Assembly: GCF_900107455.1 (NCBI RefSeq)
Contig: NZ_FNQB01000004.1
Coordinates: forward strand, 816,193-880,192
DNA length: 64,000 bases
Source of the DNA: Asanoa ishikariensis
GTDB taxonomy: Bacteria; Actinomycetota; Actinomycetes; Mycobacteriales; Micromonosporaceae
Direction: 5' to 3'
In this document: in pieces, positions 51,507-59,230 of the stretch
Position numbering within the stretch: position 1 is the first letter of the stretch
Layout: every line of letters begins with the position of its first letter
Made by a program: the position numbers and the translations under genes
Notes under the pieces: generated by a model
The model's input: the letters and a program-made list of their open reading frames with translations, nothing else
Databases searched by the model: none
Told to the model about the DNA's origin: nothing

Positions 51507-51531
51507 GCGCGGCAACGGTGTGCCGCGCTCA
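51504..51531. terminator. Bidirectional terminator-like hairpin
   Basis: TGAGCGCGGCA and TGCCGCGCTCA form a perfect 11-bp stem with a 6-nt loop, beginning at the Usp stop codon and ending 15 bp before the convergent DUF4097 gene. No T-tract. Confidence 0.65.
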
Positions 51532-51545
51532 GGGGTCGAAGTGCT

Positions 51546-52379
51546 TCATACCGCGCGACGGATGACGATGTCGCCGTGGCGGGTGCGGGCGTGGACCGAG
51601 ACCTTGCCGTCCGACGGCGAGGGGTCGGACTGTCCCGAGACCGAGTCGCGCACCGACGCCCGCTCGCTCCGCACGTCGACGTCGGCCGTGGCGCCCTCGC
51701 TGATGCCGACCTCGATGGTGCCCGAGCCGTTCGTCAGGTTCGCGTGTCCGTTCGTCATCCGGCCGATCCGGATGGCGCCACTGGCGGTCCCGGCGGTGAC
51801 GTTGCCGTCGGCGCGGTCGATGTCGAAGTCGCAGCTCGCACTGCTGAGCTCGAGGTCGCCGGCGGCGTGGCCGATCCAGGCCTGGCCGCCCGAGTTCGAG
51901 AACTTCACGGTCTGCCCGACCGAGCCGATCCGCATCGTGAACGCTCCGCCGTCGATGTCGGCGCCGCCCGTGATGCGGTCGACCGCGACCTCACCGGACG
52001 CGACGTTCGCCCGCAGCGTCTCCACGCGGTCGAGCTGGACCCGACCCGACGCCATGTGCACCTCGCAACCGCCCAACGACCCGGCGGCGTGTACGTCCGA
52101 GTGTGCGAGATAAGCCCGCAAGCTCGACCCCGCGGGCAGGTCGATGGTGATGGCCACCGAACCGGACTTGTCGCCGGAGGCCGTGGTCTTGACGGACAAG
52201 CGGCCGTTGGCGAAGTCGACCGAGGTCTTCTCGGCCACCTTGACGTCCTTGCGGTTCGCCGCGTCGATGGGTGCGACGACCACGGAGGCGTCGGTGCGGT
52301 CGCTGGCGGTGACCCGCACGCGGGCACCGGCGACCTCGACGATGGCGGCGATCGGGTTCGGGGTGGCGAAGGTCGGCAT
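51546..52379 (-). CDS. DUF4097 family beta-strand repeat protein
   Basis: ATG 52379 (GAGGAGCC upstream) gives 277 residues. After a short start it consists of repeating beta-strands (VRVTASDRTDASVVVAPID, LHSGSG-like TNGSGTIEVGISEGA, DGNVTAGTASGAIRIGRM), the right-handed parallel helix-like DUF4097 (putative adhesin) fold. There is no signal peptide. Such proteins accompany envelope-stress regulators; function unknown. Confidence 0.85.
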   Translation of the reverse strand: MPTFATPNPIAAIVEVAGARVRVTASDRTDASVVVAPIDAANRKDVKVAEKTSVDFANGRLSVKTTASGDKSGSVAITIDLPAGSSLRAYLAHSDVHAAGSLGGCEVHMASGRVQLDRVETLRANVASGEVAVDRITGGADIDGGAFTMRIGSVGQTVKFSNSGGQAWIGHAAGDLELSSASCDFDIDRADGNVTAGTASGAIRIGRMTNGHANLTNGSGTIEVGISEGATADVDVRSERASVRDSVSGQSDPSPSDGKVSVHARTRHGDIVIRRAV

Positions 52380-52486
52380 GACTGGCTCCTCTGGTCGGTC
52401 GGCTCGCTCTCGGCGGGCCATGCGACAACCATCGGCGCCAGTCCTGCCACCGACCTGACACGGTGTTGACACGGCCACTGACACGC

Positions 52487-53722
52487 CTACAAACGGAGCA
52501 CCGGCGTCTCCAACCTCGTCCACGACCGGCCGTCGTCCGACACCGACATGCCGAACTGGCTCCACAGGCTCACCGCCAGGTAGCCACCGCCGTACACAGG
52601 GACGATCCGCGCGTACGGCGGCGGGGCGTCGCGTACCTCGCGGACCGTTCGGCCGTCACTGGTATGGAACAACCTCTCCCGCGCGGACAGGTACGCGCCG
52701 CCGTCGGCCGTCCCGTAGATCGTGTTCTGGCCGACCTCCACGGGAACTTCGGTGCCGTCGTCCCACGTCCGGCCGCCGTCATCGCTGCGGAAGACGCGCT
52801 GCGCGTACGCCGAGCTCGACTGGTACAGCGCGTACACCCGCTTGCTGTTCGCCACCGTGACGTCGCTGAACACGTCGTCCTTCGGCAGCTTGCGGACGCT
52901 CCAGGTGCGGCCGCCGTCGCGGCTGACGGCCAGCGACTTACCCACGTACCGCAGCTTGCCGCGTTTGCCCGTCGGTTCCGTCCCGGTGTAGCCGAACAGC
53001 CATCGCTCGGACGGCTCCGCCGGGGTGGCGAGCACCCGCGCCTCCAGGATCGGCAACGCCACGCTGGCGAGGTCGCCGGTGCGCGGGTCGAGGCCGATCA
53101 GCCGGTCCCGCACCACCTCGATCGACACCCAGTCGGCGGGCAGTTCCGCGACCTCGGCGACCGGGGCCGGGCGCCACATGCGACCCGCGTTCGTACTGGT
53201 CGAGTAGTCCGCCGTGCGGTCGCCACGCGCATCCGGGCGCCCGCGGACGACCGCGACCACGGTCTCGCCGGCCGCCGCGACGACGAACCGGGAGGCGTTG
53301 ATCTTTCCGCCCGGCATCACGGCCGACGTCCAGGTGCGGCCCCGGTCCGCGGTGGCGGCGATCAGGTCGACGCACTGCGACCGGCAGTCGCGCACGGGGA
53401 CATAGAGGTGGTCAAGGTCGCCGGCGACCGCGTAGCTGGTCACGGAGATCTGGGGGATCGGGCTGCGGCCGGGCACCGGGTTCTGGGCGAAATGCTCCAG
53501 TGCGTACGGGCTGCCGGTCGGCTCCGGTCGGGGCTGGTCGGCGCCGCCGAAGCTGCCGGTCGCGAGACCGCCACCGGCGGCGACCACCAGGGCGACCGCG
53601 GCCGCGCCGAACGCCGCCAGGAACCGGCGCTTGCGGGCGGCCTTGGCCACCACGTCGTCCCAGTCGGGCCGGAACGCCTGCCGGCCGGACTCGACCAGTC
53701 CGGCGAAGTCTGGTTCACGCAC
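52487..53722 (-). CDS. Membrane-anchored BNR-repeat beta-propeller protein
   Basis: GTG 53722 overlaps the sigma stop by 8 nt. The 411-residue protein has a cytoplasmic tail of about 35 residues, one membrane helix (AAFGAAAVALVVAAGGGLAT) and an extracytoplasmic propeller with repeated Asp-box motifs (TADRGRTWTSA, SRDGGRTWSVRK, SDDGGRTWDDG, SDDGRSWTRL). The arrangement after an ECF sigma gene suggests an anti-sigma or sensor role, but no sialidase catalytic residues are evident. Confidence 0.82.
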   Translation of the reverse strand: MREPDFAGLVESGRQAFRPDWDDVVAKAARKRRFLAAFGAAAVALVVAAGGGLATGSFGGADQPRPEPTGSPYALEHFAQNPVPGRSPIPQISVTSYAVAGDLDHLYVPVRDCRSQCVDLIAATADRGRTWTSAVMPGGKINASRFVVAAAGETVVAVVRGRPDARGDRTADYSTSTNAGRMWRPAPVAEVAELPADWVSIEVVRDRLIGLDPRTGDLASVALPILEARVLATPAEPSERWLFGYTGTEPTGKRGKLRYVGKSLAVSRDGGRTWSVRKLPKDDVFSDVTVANSKRVYALYQSSSAYAQRVFRSDDGGRTWDDGTEVPVEVGQNTIYGTADGGAYLSARERLFHTSDGRTVREVRDAPPPYARIVPVYGGGYLAVSLWSQFGMSVSDDGRSWTRLETPVLRL

Positions 53723-54212
53723 GGGTCGCCTCCCGGTCGGTGAGGGCCACCGCGAGGGCTCGGCGGCCCCGCAACAGCCTGGTTTTGACCGCTTCCACGC
53801 TGCAGCCCAGCGCGCTGGCCACCTCCGCGACCGGCTGGTCCGCGATGTAGTGCAGCACCACCGCCTCACGCACGACCCTCGGCAGGGTCTGCAGTTCCGC
53901 GACCAGCGCGACGTGGTCGGGGGACAGCGGCGGAGCGACCTCGTCCCGGGGCAGTCGCCCCGTGCGGACCAGGCGGTCGAAGAGCGCCCGTCTGCGGTGC
54001 CGCGAGCGCGCGACGTTCATCGCCACCGTCCGCAGCCACGCTTCGGGGTTGTCGACCCCGCGTAGCCGAGCCGGTCGCGCGAGCACGCGCGCGAACGCCT
54101 CGTGCACGGCATCCTGCGCCTCGGCATAGTCCCCGGTCAGGCCGAACATCTGGGCCGTGAGCCGGGGCGCCGCGACGCGGTAGAGCTCGTGCAGGTCGAC
54201 ATCGCCGTCCAC
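53715..54212 (-). CDS. ECF RNA polymerase sigma factor
   Basis: GTG 54212 has GGAGG at the right spacing; GTG 54218 would overlap that site. The 165-residue protein has region 2 (LTGDYAEAQDAVHEAFARVL, NPEAWLRTVAMNVARS) and region 4 (LPRVVREAVVLHYIADQPVA, LGCSVEAVKTRLLRGR). It is the fifth ECF sigma factor in this window and is coupled to the propeller protein gene. Confidence 0.9.
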   Translation of the reverse strand: MDGDVDLHELYRVAAPRLTAQMFGLTGDYAEAQDAVHEAFARVLARPARLRGVDNPEAWLRTVAMNVARSRHRRRALFDRLVRTGRLPRDEVAPPLSPDHVALVAELQTLPRVVREAVVLHYIADQPVAEVASALGCSVEAVKTRLLRGRRALAVALTDREATRA

Positions 54213-54342
54213 CGTCACCTCCGTCAGTCACCCATACGACCTGCGGCACGCTGGGGAGGTGACATCACGATCTTCCCGAACACTGAACGACGGCTGACGC
54301 GGGGTTCCGTCGTCGTCAAGTGCGCCGACCTACCGTGTGGCC

Positions 54343-54558
54343 ATGAGATCGAAGATGAGCGATAACGCCGCGAGAATCGGGCTGTGGGTGCACGTTCTCT
54401 GCTACGTCGTCGGCATTGCGGCCCAGGTCGTGTTGTGGCGGCTGCTCACGCCGGACCACTTCTTCTGGCCCCTGTGGTCGTTCCTCGGCTGGACGATCGG
54501 CCTGGCCTTCCACTTCTGGGCCGTTCGCTCGGCGCAGACCATGCGCTCGCGCTACTAG
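54343..54558 (+). CDS. Small 2TM-domain protein
   Basis: ATG 54343 gives 71 residues with two hydrophobic helices (LWVHVLCYVVGIAAQVVLW, LWSFLGWTIGLAFHFWAVR), the 2TM domain pattern of small actinobacterial membrane proteins. Starts at GTG 54337 and ATG 54355 are also possible. It overlaps the convergent SMI1-like gene by 4 nt. Confidence 0.72.
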   Translation: MRSKMSDNAARIGLWVHVLCYVVGIAAQVVLWRLLTPDHFFWPLWSFLGWTIGLAFHFWAVRSAQTMRSRY

Positions 54559-55016
54559 GCCCGGCCGGCGTCGGCGAGCAGGAGGTTTCGCACGAGGGTC
54601 CACAGATCGCCAGCCACGACGTGGTCGAGGACGTCGTAGTCGCACTGGTCGACGAAGCCCACCTGCCCGGCCAGCTCCCCTGCGGTGAGAAGCACGTAGT
54701 AGTCACCGTTGCCGTCCCCGGCGACCGGTAGCCACCCGCGCTCCCGCCACCCGGGGAAGAGCTCCAGCATCGACGCGATGCTCGTCGCACCACCAGGTTG
54801 CCGCACCCCGTACAGCCCACCCGGGCCGATCACGTCGCCCTTGCACACCTGTAGCCACTCTTCGAGTTCGGGCGGCAGCGGAACGCCGACCGCCTCTCGC
54901 AGGTCGGCGATCTCAGCGTCGTCGGCGCCGCCCGGGAACGAAGCTCCAGGTTCTCGGACGGCTGCGAGCACGAGCCGGACGACCTGTTCGCGGGTCGATG
55001 TCGGTTCCATCGACAC
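54555..55016 (-). CDS. SMI1/KNR4 (SUKH) family protein
   Basis: The 153-residue protein has the SUKH signature: ADLREAVGVPLPPELEEWLQ, GDVIGPGGLYGV, VAGDGNGDYYVLLTAGELAG. SUKH proteins are mostly immunity proteins for polymorphic toxins. No cognate toxin is adjacent, so it may be an orphan immunity gene. The following low-GC region carries other small genes of similar kind. Confidence 0.85.
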   Translation of the reverse strand: MSMEPTSTREQVVRLVLAAVREPGASFPGGADDAEIADLREAVGVPLPPELEEWLQVCKGDVIGPGGLYGVRQPGGATSIASMLELFPGWRERGWLPVAGDGNGDYYVLLTAGELAGQVGFVDQCDYDVLDHVVAGDLWTLVRNLLLADAGRA

Positions 55017-55093
55017 CGAAACTACCGTGGCACCTCCTTGGCGAGACCATCTGCATCACGCTGACGCCTCGACTAGAGCGTTAGCGAGCCGCC

Positions 55094-55283
55094 CGGCAAC
55101 GCATCCACGTCGGAATGATGCACGCCGGCCGCACGGTCACCGTCGAGTCCGCTGACCACACCTTCCGGGTCTAACGACGGCAATGAGCTGATCACCGAGG
55201 TCGCCCGCACCACGACCAAAGCGGTCGCCCGGTTCAAGGTCCGCAAGCGCGAACCTCCACGCCCTCGCGACCCGGCACAATAG
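55094..55283 (+). pseudogene. Decayed transposase C-terminus (integrase-core type)
   Basis: The plus strand reads RQRIHVGMMHAGRTVTVESA then DHTFRV in one frame, and after one extra T at 55172 continues DGNELITEVARTTTKAVARF, KVRKREPPRPRD and a stop in the next. This matches the C-terminal beta-strands of IS481/IS3-like integrase-core transposases as I remember them. No 5' part or terminal repeats remain, so it is a relic. Confidence 0.6.
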
Positions 55284-55305
55284 GCCGTGCCGTGTCCCCC
55301 AACGC

Positions 55306-55668
55306 ATGCGAGCCAGGACATTGACTGACCCGGGTCCCAAGAAGTGCCACGTGCGCCTCCAGAACTCTGGCGCCACGCTACTCGAGCTCGTCATCGAACC
55401 CTGGGGCCGTGACTACTGGCTACGACCCGGTGAAGTCTTCGTCGTCTCCACGGCCGCTTCGCCAGATGACAACCTCTATCCCGGGACTACTCATCCCGAC
55501 GAGCCATTCGAGGTGGACTACCGCCCACAGTCGATGACGGTGCACTGCAACGGTCTCAGCGCTGATGTCACCGACTCCCACGGCAATGAGCTCACCTGCG
55601 GCCACCAGCGGCCCGAGACGGCCGCCGAGGAATCGACCAACTCCTGGCTGACGTCCCCCGAACCATAA
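55306..55668 (+). CDS. Small conserved hypothetical protein
   Basis: A frame of 120 codons with the core VRLQNSGATLLELVIEPWGR, DYWLRPGEVFVVST and QSMTVHCNGLSADV resembles small single-domain beta proteins annotated as hypothetical in actinobacteria. The last 25 residues probably run into transposase relic sequence. Start uncertain (ATG 55306). It lies between two decayed transposase ends. Confidence 0.5.
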   Translation: MRARTLTDPGPKKCHVRLQNSGATLLELVIEPWGRDYWLRPGEVFVVSTAASPDDNLYPGTTHPDEPFEVDYRPQSMTVHCNGLSADVTDSHGNELTCGHQRPETAAEESTNSWLTSPEP

Positions 55669-55757
55669 CCAAGGCCATCGCCCGATTCAGGGTCCGCCAG
55701 CCTGAGCCGCCGCGCCAGCCGTCCAGACATCCCGGCAACGGGATTCACGCGGGATGA
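55626..55757 (+). pseudogene. Second decayed transposase C-terminus
   Basis: In the frame ending at TGA 55755-55757 the sequence reads QLLADVPRTITKAIARFRVR then QPEPPRQPSRHPG, parallel to the relic at 55094-55283 (ITEVARTTTKAVARFKVRK). It overlaps the end of the preceding hypothetical frame, so at least one of the two is not translated. It is a remnant of an integrase-core transposase. Confidence 0.55.
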
Positions 55758-55865
55758 TCAAGCGATGGAATCCGCTAGTCGGCTCACGATCGACGCACCG
55801 TTCGTCATCGTGCGGGAACCCACCTTCGTCGCACGATTCGTCCTCGGCCCGGGCAAATAGAGGCC

Positions 55866-56120
55866 GTGGACAACGTCGACGCGTTCGTCGACCTGCCCGA
55901 TGGATCGAGCTGGGCACTCACGATCTTCACCGTCGACGAGGTACGTCGCCTGCTCCAGCACTGGGAGGCGACCGCTGAGGTTGTCCATGGCAGTTGCTTC
56001 TGGGTCGTCGACCAGCTCATCGTTCCCCGTCCAGGGATAGCGGCCATGGTCACCGCGATTCGAGAACTCGTCCGGAGCAAGGACATCACCCGAGTTGGCA
56101 TCCCCAGCGACGAAAGCTGA
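55866..56120 (+). CDS. Small immunity-like protein
   Basis: GTG 55866 gives 84 residues with a conserved-looking layout (DLPDGSSWALTIFTVDEVRR, LLQHWEATAEVVHGSCFWVV, VPRPGIAAMVTAIRELV). I have seen similar short proteins next to toxin-immunity loci but cannot name the family. Sits in the low-GC patch after the transposase relics. Confidence 0.5.
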   Translation: MDNVDAFVDLPDGSSWALTIFTVDEVRRLLQHWEATAEVVHGSCFWVVDQLIVPRPGIAAMVTAIRELVRSKDITRVGIPSDES

Positions 56121-56160
56121 GCCGCAGCACATAGCCCTCAGCGTCTGTAGGGTCGGCGAT

Positions 56161-56472
56161 GTGCCAACCCTGATCGACGTGATCTCACATCTCGATGACA
56201 TTCCTGCCGGTGACGGCTACTCGCCCGGTCCGACCATCTATGCACGACGGCCGTGGACCCTTGCCTCGGATGCGCTGGTTCTCACTGGCGACGACGTTCC
56301 TGACGGCGTCACGACCAAGTCTGGCCACGACTACCTGCTGGAGGTCCATCTCGCTCTGGAGGCCGTCGAGGTCTGGAGCGACTGGAGGGATGGCGCGACA
56401 CCAACCCCGGAAGAGGCGACGATTGCCGTCATCTACTACGGCGAACACGACGCCTACCAGATACCGGAGTAG
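56161..56472 (+). CDS. DUF7716-like small protein
   Basis: GTG 56161 (AGGG upstream) gives 103 residues; TTG 56095 would extend it and overlap the previous gene. The pattern TLIDVISHLDDIPAGD, RRPWTLASDALVLTGDDVPD and EEATIAVIYYGEHDAYQIP resembles the DUF7716 group of small immunity-like proteins, an assignment from memory. Function unknown. Confidence 0.5.
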   Translation: MPTLIDVISHLDDIPAGDGYSPGPTIYARRPWTLASDALVLTGDDVPDGVTTKSGHDYLLEVHLALEAVEVWSDWRDGATPTPEEATIAVIYYGEHDAYQIPE

Positions 56473-56542
56473 GGCAGTCAGCCATACGGGCCGTTCGAAA
56501 AACCCGTGGTGCATGCGTAGGGCCGCTCCTAGGCTGCGGCCC

Positions 56543-57388
56543 ATGCCTGACACTCCCGCGCCTCGGGTCATGCGCAGCGTCGACGACGTCTATGGCGACA
56601 CGTTCGACGACCAGGAGGTCGAGGCGGCGCTGAACGAGAGCCTGTCGCCGCGGAGCCTCAACGAGTTGCTGTTCGACCTGGTCGCGGAGACCGGCCTGCC
56701 GCCGGGTTCGGCCGTGCTGGATGTCGGTGCTCGCGAGGGGCGTTACTCCTTCGAGCTGTCGCGTCGTTTCGGGTTCACCGTGCGGGGTGTCGAGCCGGTC
56801 CGCCGTCACCTCGACAACGCGGCCCGCGACCTCGCCGCCTTCGCGGTCGAGGAACCCGAGGCCGCCGCCCGGGTCCGTATCGACGAGGGCGTCGCCGAGA
56901 AGCTGACCGACCCCAGCGGCTCGGTCGATCTGATCTGGTGCCGGGACGTGCTCGTACACGTCGAGGATCTGGAGACGGCATTCGGTGAGTTCCGCCGGGT
57001 CCTCAAACCCGGCGGTCGCGCGCTGGTCTTCCAGATGACCGCCACGGACTGGCTCACCCCGGCGGAGGCGGCGTTCCTGTGGCCACCGGCCGGCATCCAC
57101 ACCTCCAGCGTGGATCCGCAACGGATCGAGGCCGCGATCACCGGGGCCGGGCTGAGCATCGAGCAATGCATCGAGTTGCACGGTGAGACCCGCGAGCGCA
57201 GCGAGGAAGACGGCATCGCCTCCAGCTCCCAGCAGTTGCTGTGGGTGTCGCGTTTGCTGCGCAACCGTGCTGCCTACGAGGAGCGGTTCGGCACCATCGC
57301 GTACGAGTACCTGCTCACCGACAGCCTGTGGGGCGTCTACCAGATGATCGGCAAGCTGAACCCGCGGATCTACGTGCTGTCGGTCTGA
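56543..57388 (+). CDS. Class I SAM-dependent methyltransferase
   Basis: ATG 56543 gives 281 residues. Motif I is AVLDVGAREGRYSFELSRRF (Asp-Val-Gly-Ala variant), motif II VRGVEPVRRHLDNAARD, then DLIWCRDVLVHVEDLE and LKPGGRALVFQMT. The Trp/Tyr-rich C-terminus (LLTDSLWGVYQMIGKLNPRI) is unusual and may define substrate. Convergent with the quinone oxidoreductase gene. Confidence 0.88.
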   Translation: MPDTPAPRVMRSVDDVYGDTFDDQEVEAALNESLSPRSLNELLFDLVAETGLPPGSAVLDVGAREGRYSFELSRRFGFTVRGVEPVRRHLDNAARDLAAFAVEEPEAAARVRIDEGVAEKLTDPSGSVDLIWCRDVLVHVEDLETAFGEFRRVLKPGGRALVFQMTATDWLTPAEAAFLWPPAGIHTSSVDPQRIEAAITGAGLSIEQCIELHGETRERSEEDGIASSSQQLLWVSRLLRNRAAYEERFGTIAYEYLLTDSLWGVYQMIGKLNPRIYVLSV

Positions 57389-57396
57389 AAGGCGCG

Positions 57397-58383
57397 CTAG
57401 GCCTCGATGTCCACGACGACCCGGCCCCGCGATGCGCTGTGTTCCGCGAGGTCGTGTGCGTCGGCGATGTCCGCCAGCGGCAGGCGGGCGGCGATCGGGT
57501 AGCGCAGGTCGCCGGCCACCAGCGCGGCCGTCAGGTCCTTCGCGGCGGCCTTGTTCGCCTTCTCCGGGAAGTCGTCGTTGCTCAGGAACCGGACCGTGAG
57601 GTTCTTGAAGCCGAGCTGCCAGAACGGGATGCGCGGCTCGGTCGCGCCCGTCGCGTACGCGGCGACCACGCCGTTGTAGTCCAGGATCTCCAGGTTGGTC
57701 GCCAGGTTCGTGTCGAAGGCGAGCTCGGCCACCCGGTCGACCGGTTCGCCGCCGGTGTGTTCGAGGATCCGGGCCGCCACGTCGCCGGAAGCGGTGTCGA
57801 CGGCCTGGTGTGCGCCCGCCGCCAGGGCCTGGTCGATCTGGTCCGGTGTGTGCACCGTGGCGATCACGGTGGCGCCGCCCCGGCGGGCCACGGCCACCGC
57901 GGCGCGGCCGACCGCCCCCAGCGCTCCCGAGACGACCACCCGCTGGTCCGTCACCGGACCGTCGGCGAAGATCGCCCGGTGGCCGGTGATGCCCGGGATG
58001 CCGAGCCCGGCCGCCTGGTCGTCCGGCACCCCGGAAGGCAGCGGCACGGCGTGGTGGGCCGGGACCACCGTGTACTCGGCGGCGGTCCCGAACGGGCGGT
58101 ACGACTGGGCCAGGTAGACCCACACCCGCTCGCCGATCCGGGACCGGTGGATGCCCGGTCCGACGGCGTCGATCGTCCCGGCGCCGTCGCCGTGCGGGAT
58201 GACCCGGGGGTACGGCATGGTCGACCCCCACCAGCCCTGCCGTTTGCCGATGTCGCCGACGTGGACCCCGGAGACCGACACCTTGACGCGGACCTCGCCC
58301 GGGCCCGGCTTCGGATCCGGGAGCTCGCCGACCTCGAGCACCTTATGTGCCGGGCCCTGCCGGTCGTACCATGCCGCGCGCAT
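57397..58383 (-). CDS. Zinc-free quinone oxidoreductase (MDR superfamily)
   Basis: ATG 58383 gives 328 residues. The NADPH-binding motif is VVVSGALGAVGRAAVAVARR; VSVSGVHVGDIGKRQGWWG and VIPHGDGAGTIDAVGPGI mark the MDR catalytic domain without zinc ligands. It overlaps the upstream ABM gene by one base (TGATG) and is divergent from MarR, so it is probably induced by a reactive electrophile or quinone. Confidence 0.9.
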   Translation of the reverse strand: MRAAWYDRQGPAHKVLEVGELPDPKPGPGEVRVKVSVSGVHVGDIGKRQGWWGSTMPYPRVIPHGDGAGTIDAVGPGIHRSRIGERVWVYLAQSYRPFGTAAEYTVVPAHHAVPLPSGVPDDQAAGLGIPGITGHRAIFADGPVTDQRVVVSGALGAVGRAAVAVARRGGATVIATVHTPDQIDQALAAGAHQAVDTASGDVAARILEHTGGEPVDRVAELAFDTNLATNLEILDYNGVVAAYATGATEPRIPFWQLGFKNLTVRFLSNDDFPEKANKAAAKDLTAALVAGDLRYPIAARLPLADIADAHDLAEHSASRGRVVVDIEA

Positions 58384-58682
58384 CAGGCATCTCCCTCGAA
58401 GCCGTCGGTGCCTTCCTCGGAGCTGATCACCTCGGCGATCGCCTCGAAGAACGCCTGGATGCCGGGCCGGTTGGCTCCGCGGCGCCGCGACTCGGCGAAG
58501 TCCTCGTGGGTGTTCCACAGGACGATGTCCAGCCACTCCTCGGCGTTCAGGCGGATCAGTCGCGCGCCGAGGAAGCCGGCGCGGTCACTCTCGAAGTCGC
58601 GCAGCATGGCCGGTCGTGCGGCCAGCAGCGCGTCGGCGCGTGCCTCGGGCACGCGGAAACGGGTCAACTCGACTGTGCTCAT
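58383..58682 (-). CDS. Antibiotic-biosynthesis-monooxygenase-like protein
   Basis: ATG 58682 (GGAGGG and GAGGAG upstream) gives 99 residues of the small ferredoxin-like ABM fold (RFRVPEARADALLAARPAML, GARLIRLNAEEWLDIVLWNT). It is the first gene of a two-gene operon with the quinone oxidoreductase; the pair is controlled by the divergent MarR gene. Substrate unknown. Confidence 0.75.
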   Translation of the reverse strand: MSTVELTRFRVPEARADALLAARPAMLRDFESDRAGFLGARLIRLNAEEWLDIVLWNTHEDFAESRRRGANRPGIQAFFEAIAEVISSEEGTDGFEGDA

Positions 58683-58713
58683 CGCTCCTCGATCCCTCCG
58701 TGGTACCCGCAAA

Positions 58714-58736
58714 GATAGTCCAGAACCGTGACTATC
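58714..58736. promoter_or_regulatory. MarR-type operator
   Basis: GATAGTC (58714-58720), a 9-bp spacer and GACTATC (58730-58736) form a perfect inverted repeat in the divergent MarR/ABM promoter region. A second small repeat TAGT-TGT-ACTA is at 58756-58766. AT-rich interrupted palindromes of this size are typical MarR operators. Confidence 0.65.
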
Positions 58737-58792
58737 ACAAATGGGGACCATCACGTAGTTGTACTAAGCTGGAGTGGTCGACGGGAGAGCGG

Positions 58793-59230
58793 ATGAAACG
58801 CAGCATGCACAAACGGCAGGACCCTGACCTGGGGGTACTGGCCGCGAACCTGCTGTTCGACCTGCAGCGGGAGCTGTTCGGCCGCAGTGCCGAGGCGGGC
58901 TTCGACGACCTGCGGCCCCGGCACGGCGCCGTCACGGCCTACCTCGACGAGGAGGGGATCCGGCCGGGCGAGCTCGCGCAGCTCTCCGGCCGGCACAAGC
59001 AGACCGTCGGCGCCATCATCGACGAGCTCGAGGATCTCGGATACCTGCGGCGCGAGTCGGATCCCGCCGACCGCCGGGCGAAACTGATCATGCCAACCGA
59101 GCGTGGTCGCGCGCTGATGCGCTACTCCGACATGGTGGTCGCCGAGATTGAAACCCGGCATGCGGGGGTGCTCGGCCCGGAACGGTACGAGGAGTTCAAG
59201 GCCAGCCTGCGGGCGATCACGCGGGCGTGA
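58793..59230 (+). CDS. MarR family transcriptional regulator
   Basis: ATG 58793 (GGGAG upstream) gives 145 residues with the MarR winged helix (GIRPGELAQLSGRHKQTVGA, ELEDLGYLRRESDPADRRAK). It is divergent from the ABM/quinone oxidoreductase operon, and its stop overlaps the FAD-oxidase frame by 4 nt (GTGA). Confidence 0.9.
   Translation: MKRSMHKRQDPDLGVLAANLLFDLQRELFGRSAEAGFDDLRPRHGAVTAYLDEEGIRPGELAQLSGRHKQTVGAIIDELEDLGYLRRESDPADRRAKLIMPTERGRALMRYSDMVVAEIETRHAGVLGPERYEEFKASLRAITRA

Noticed and set aside
58756-58766. Second MarR half-palindrome as a separate operator
   Set aside because: Arms of only 4 bp; listed only as support for the main site at 58714-58736.
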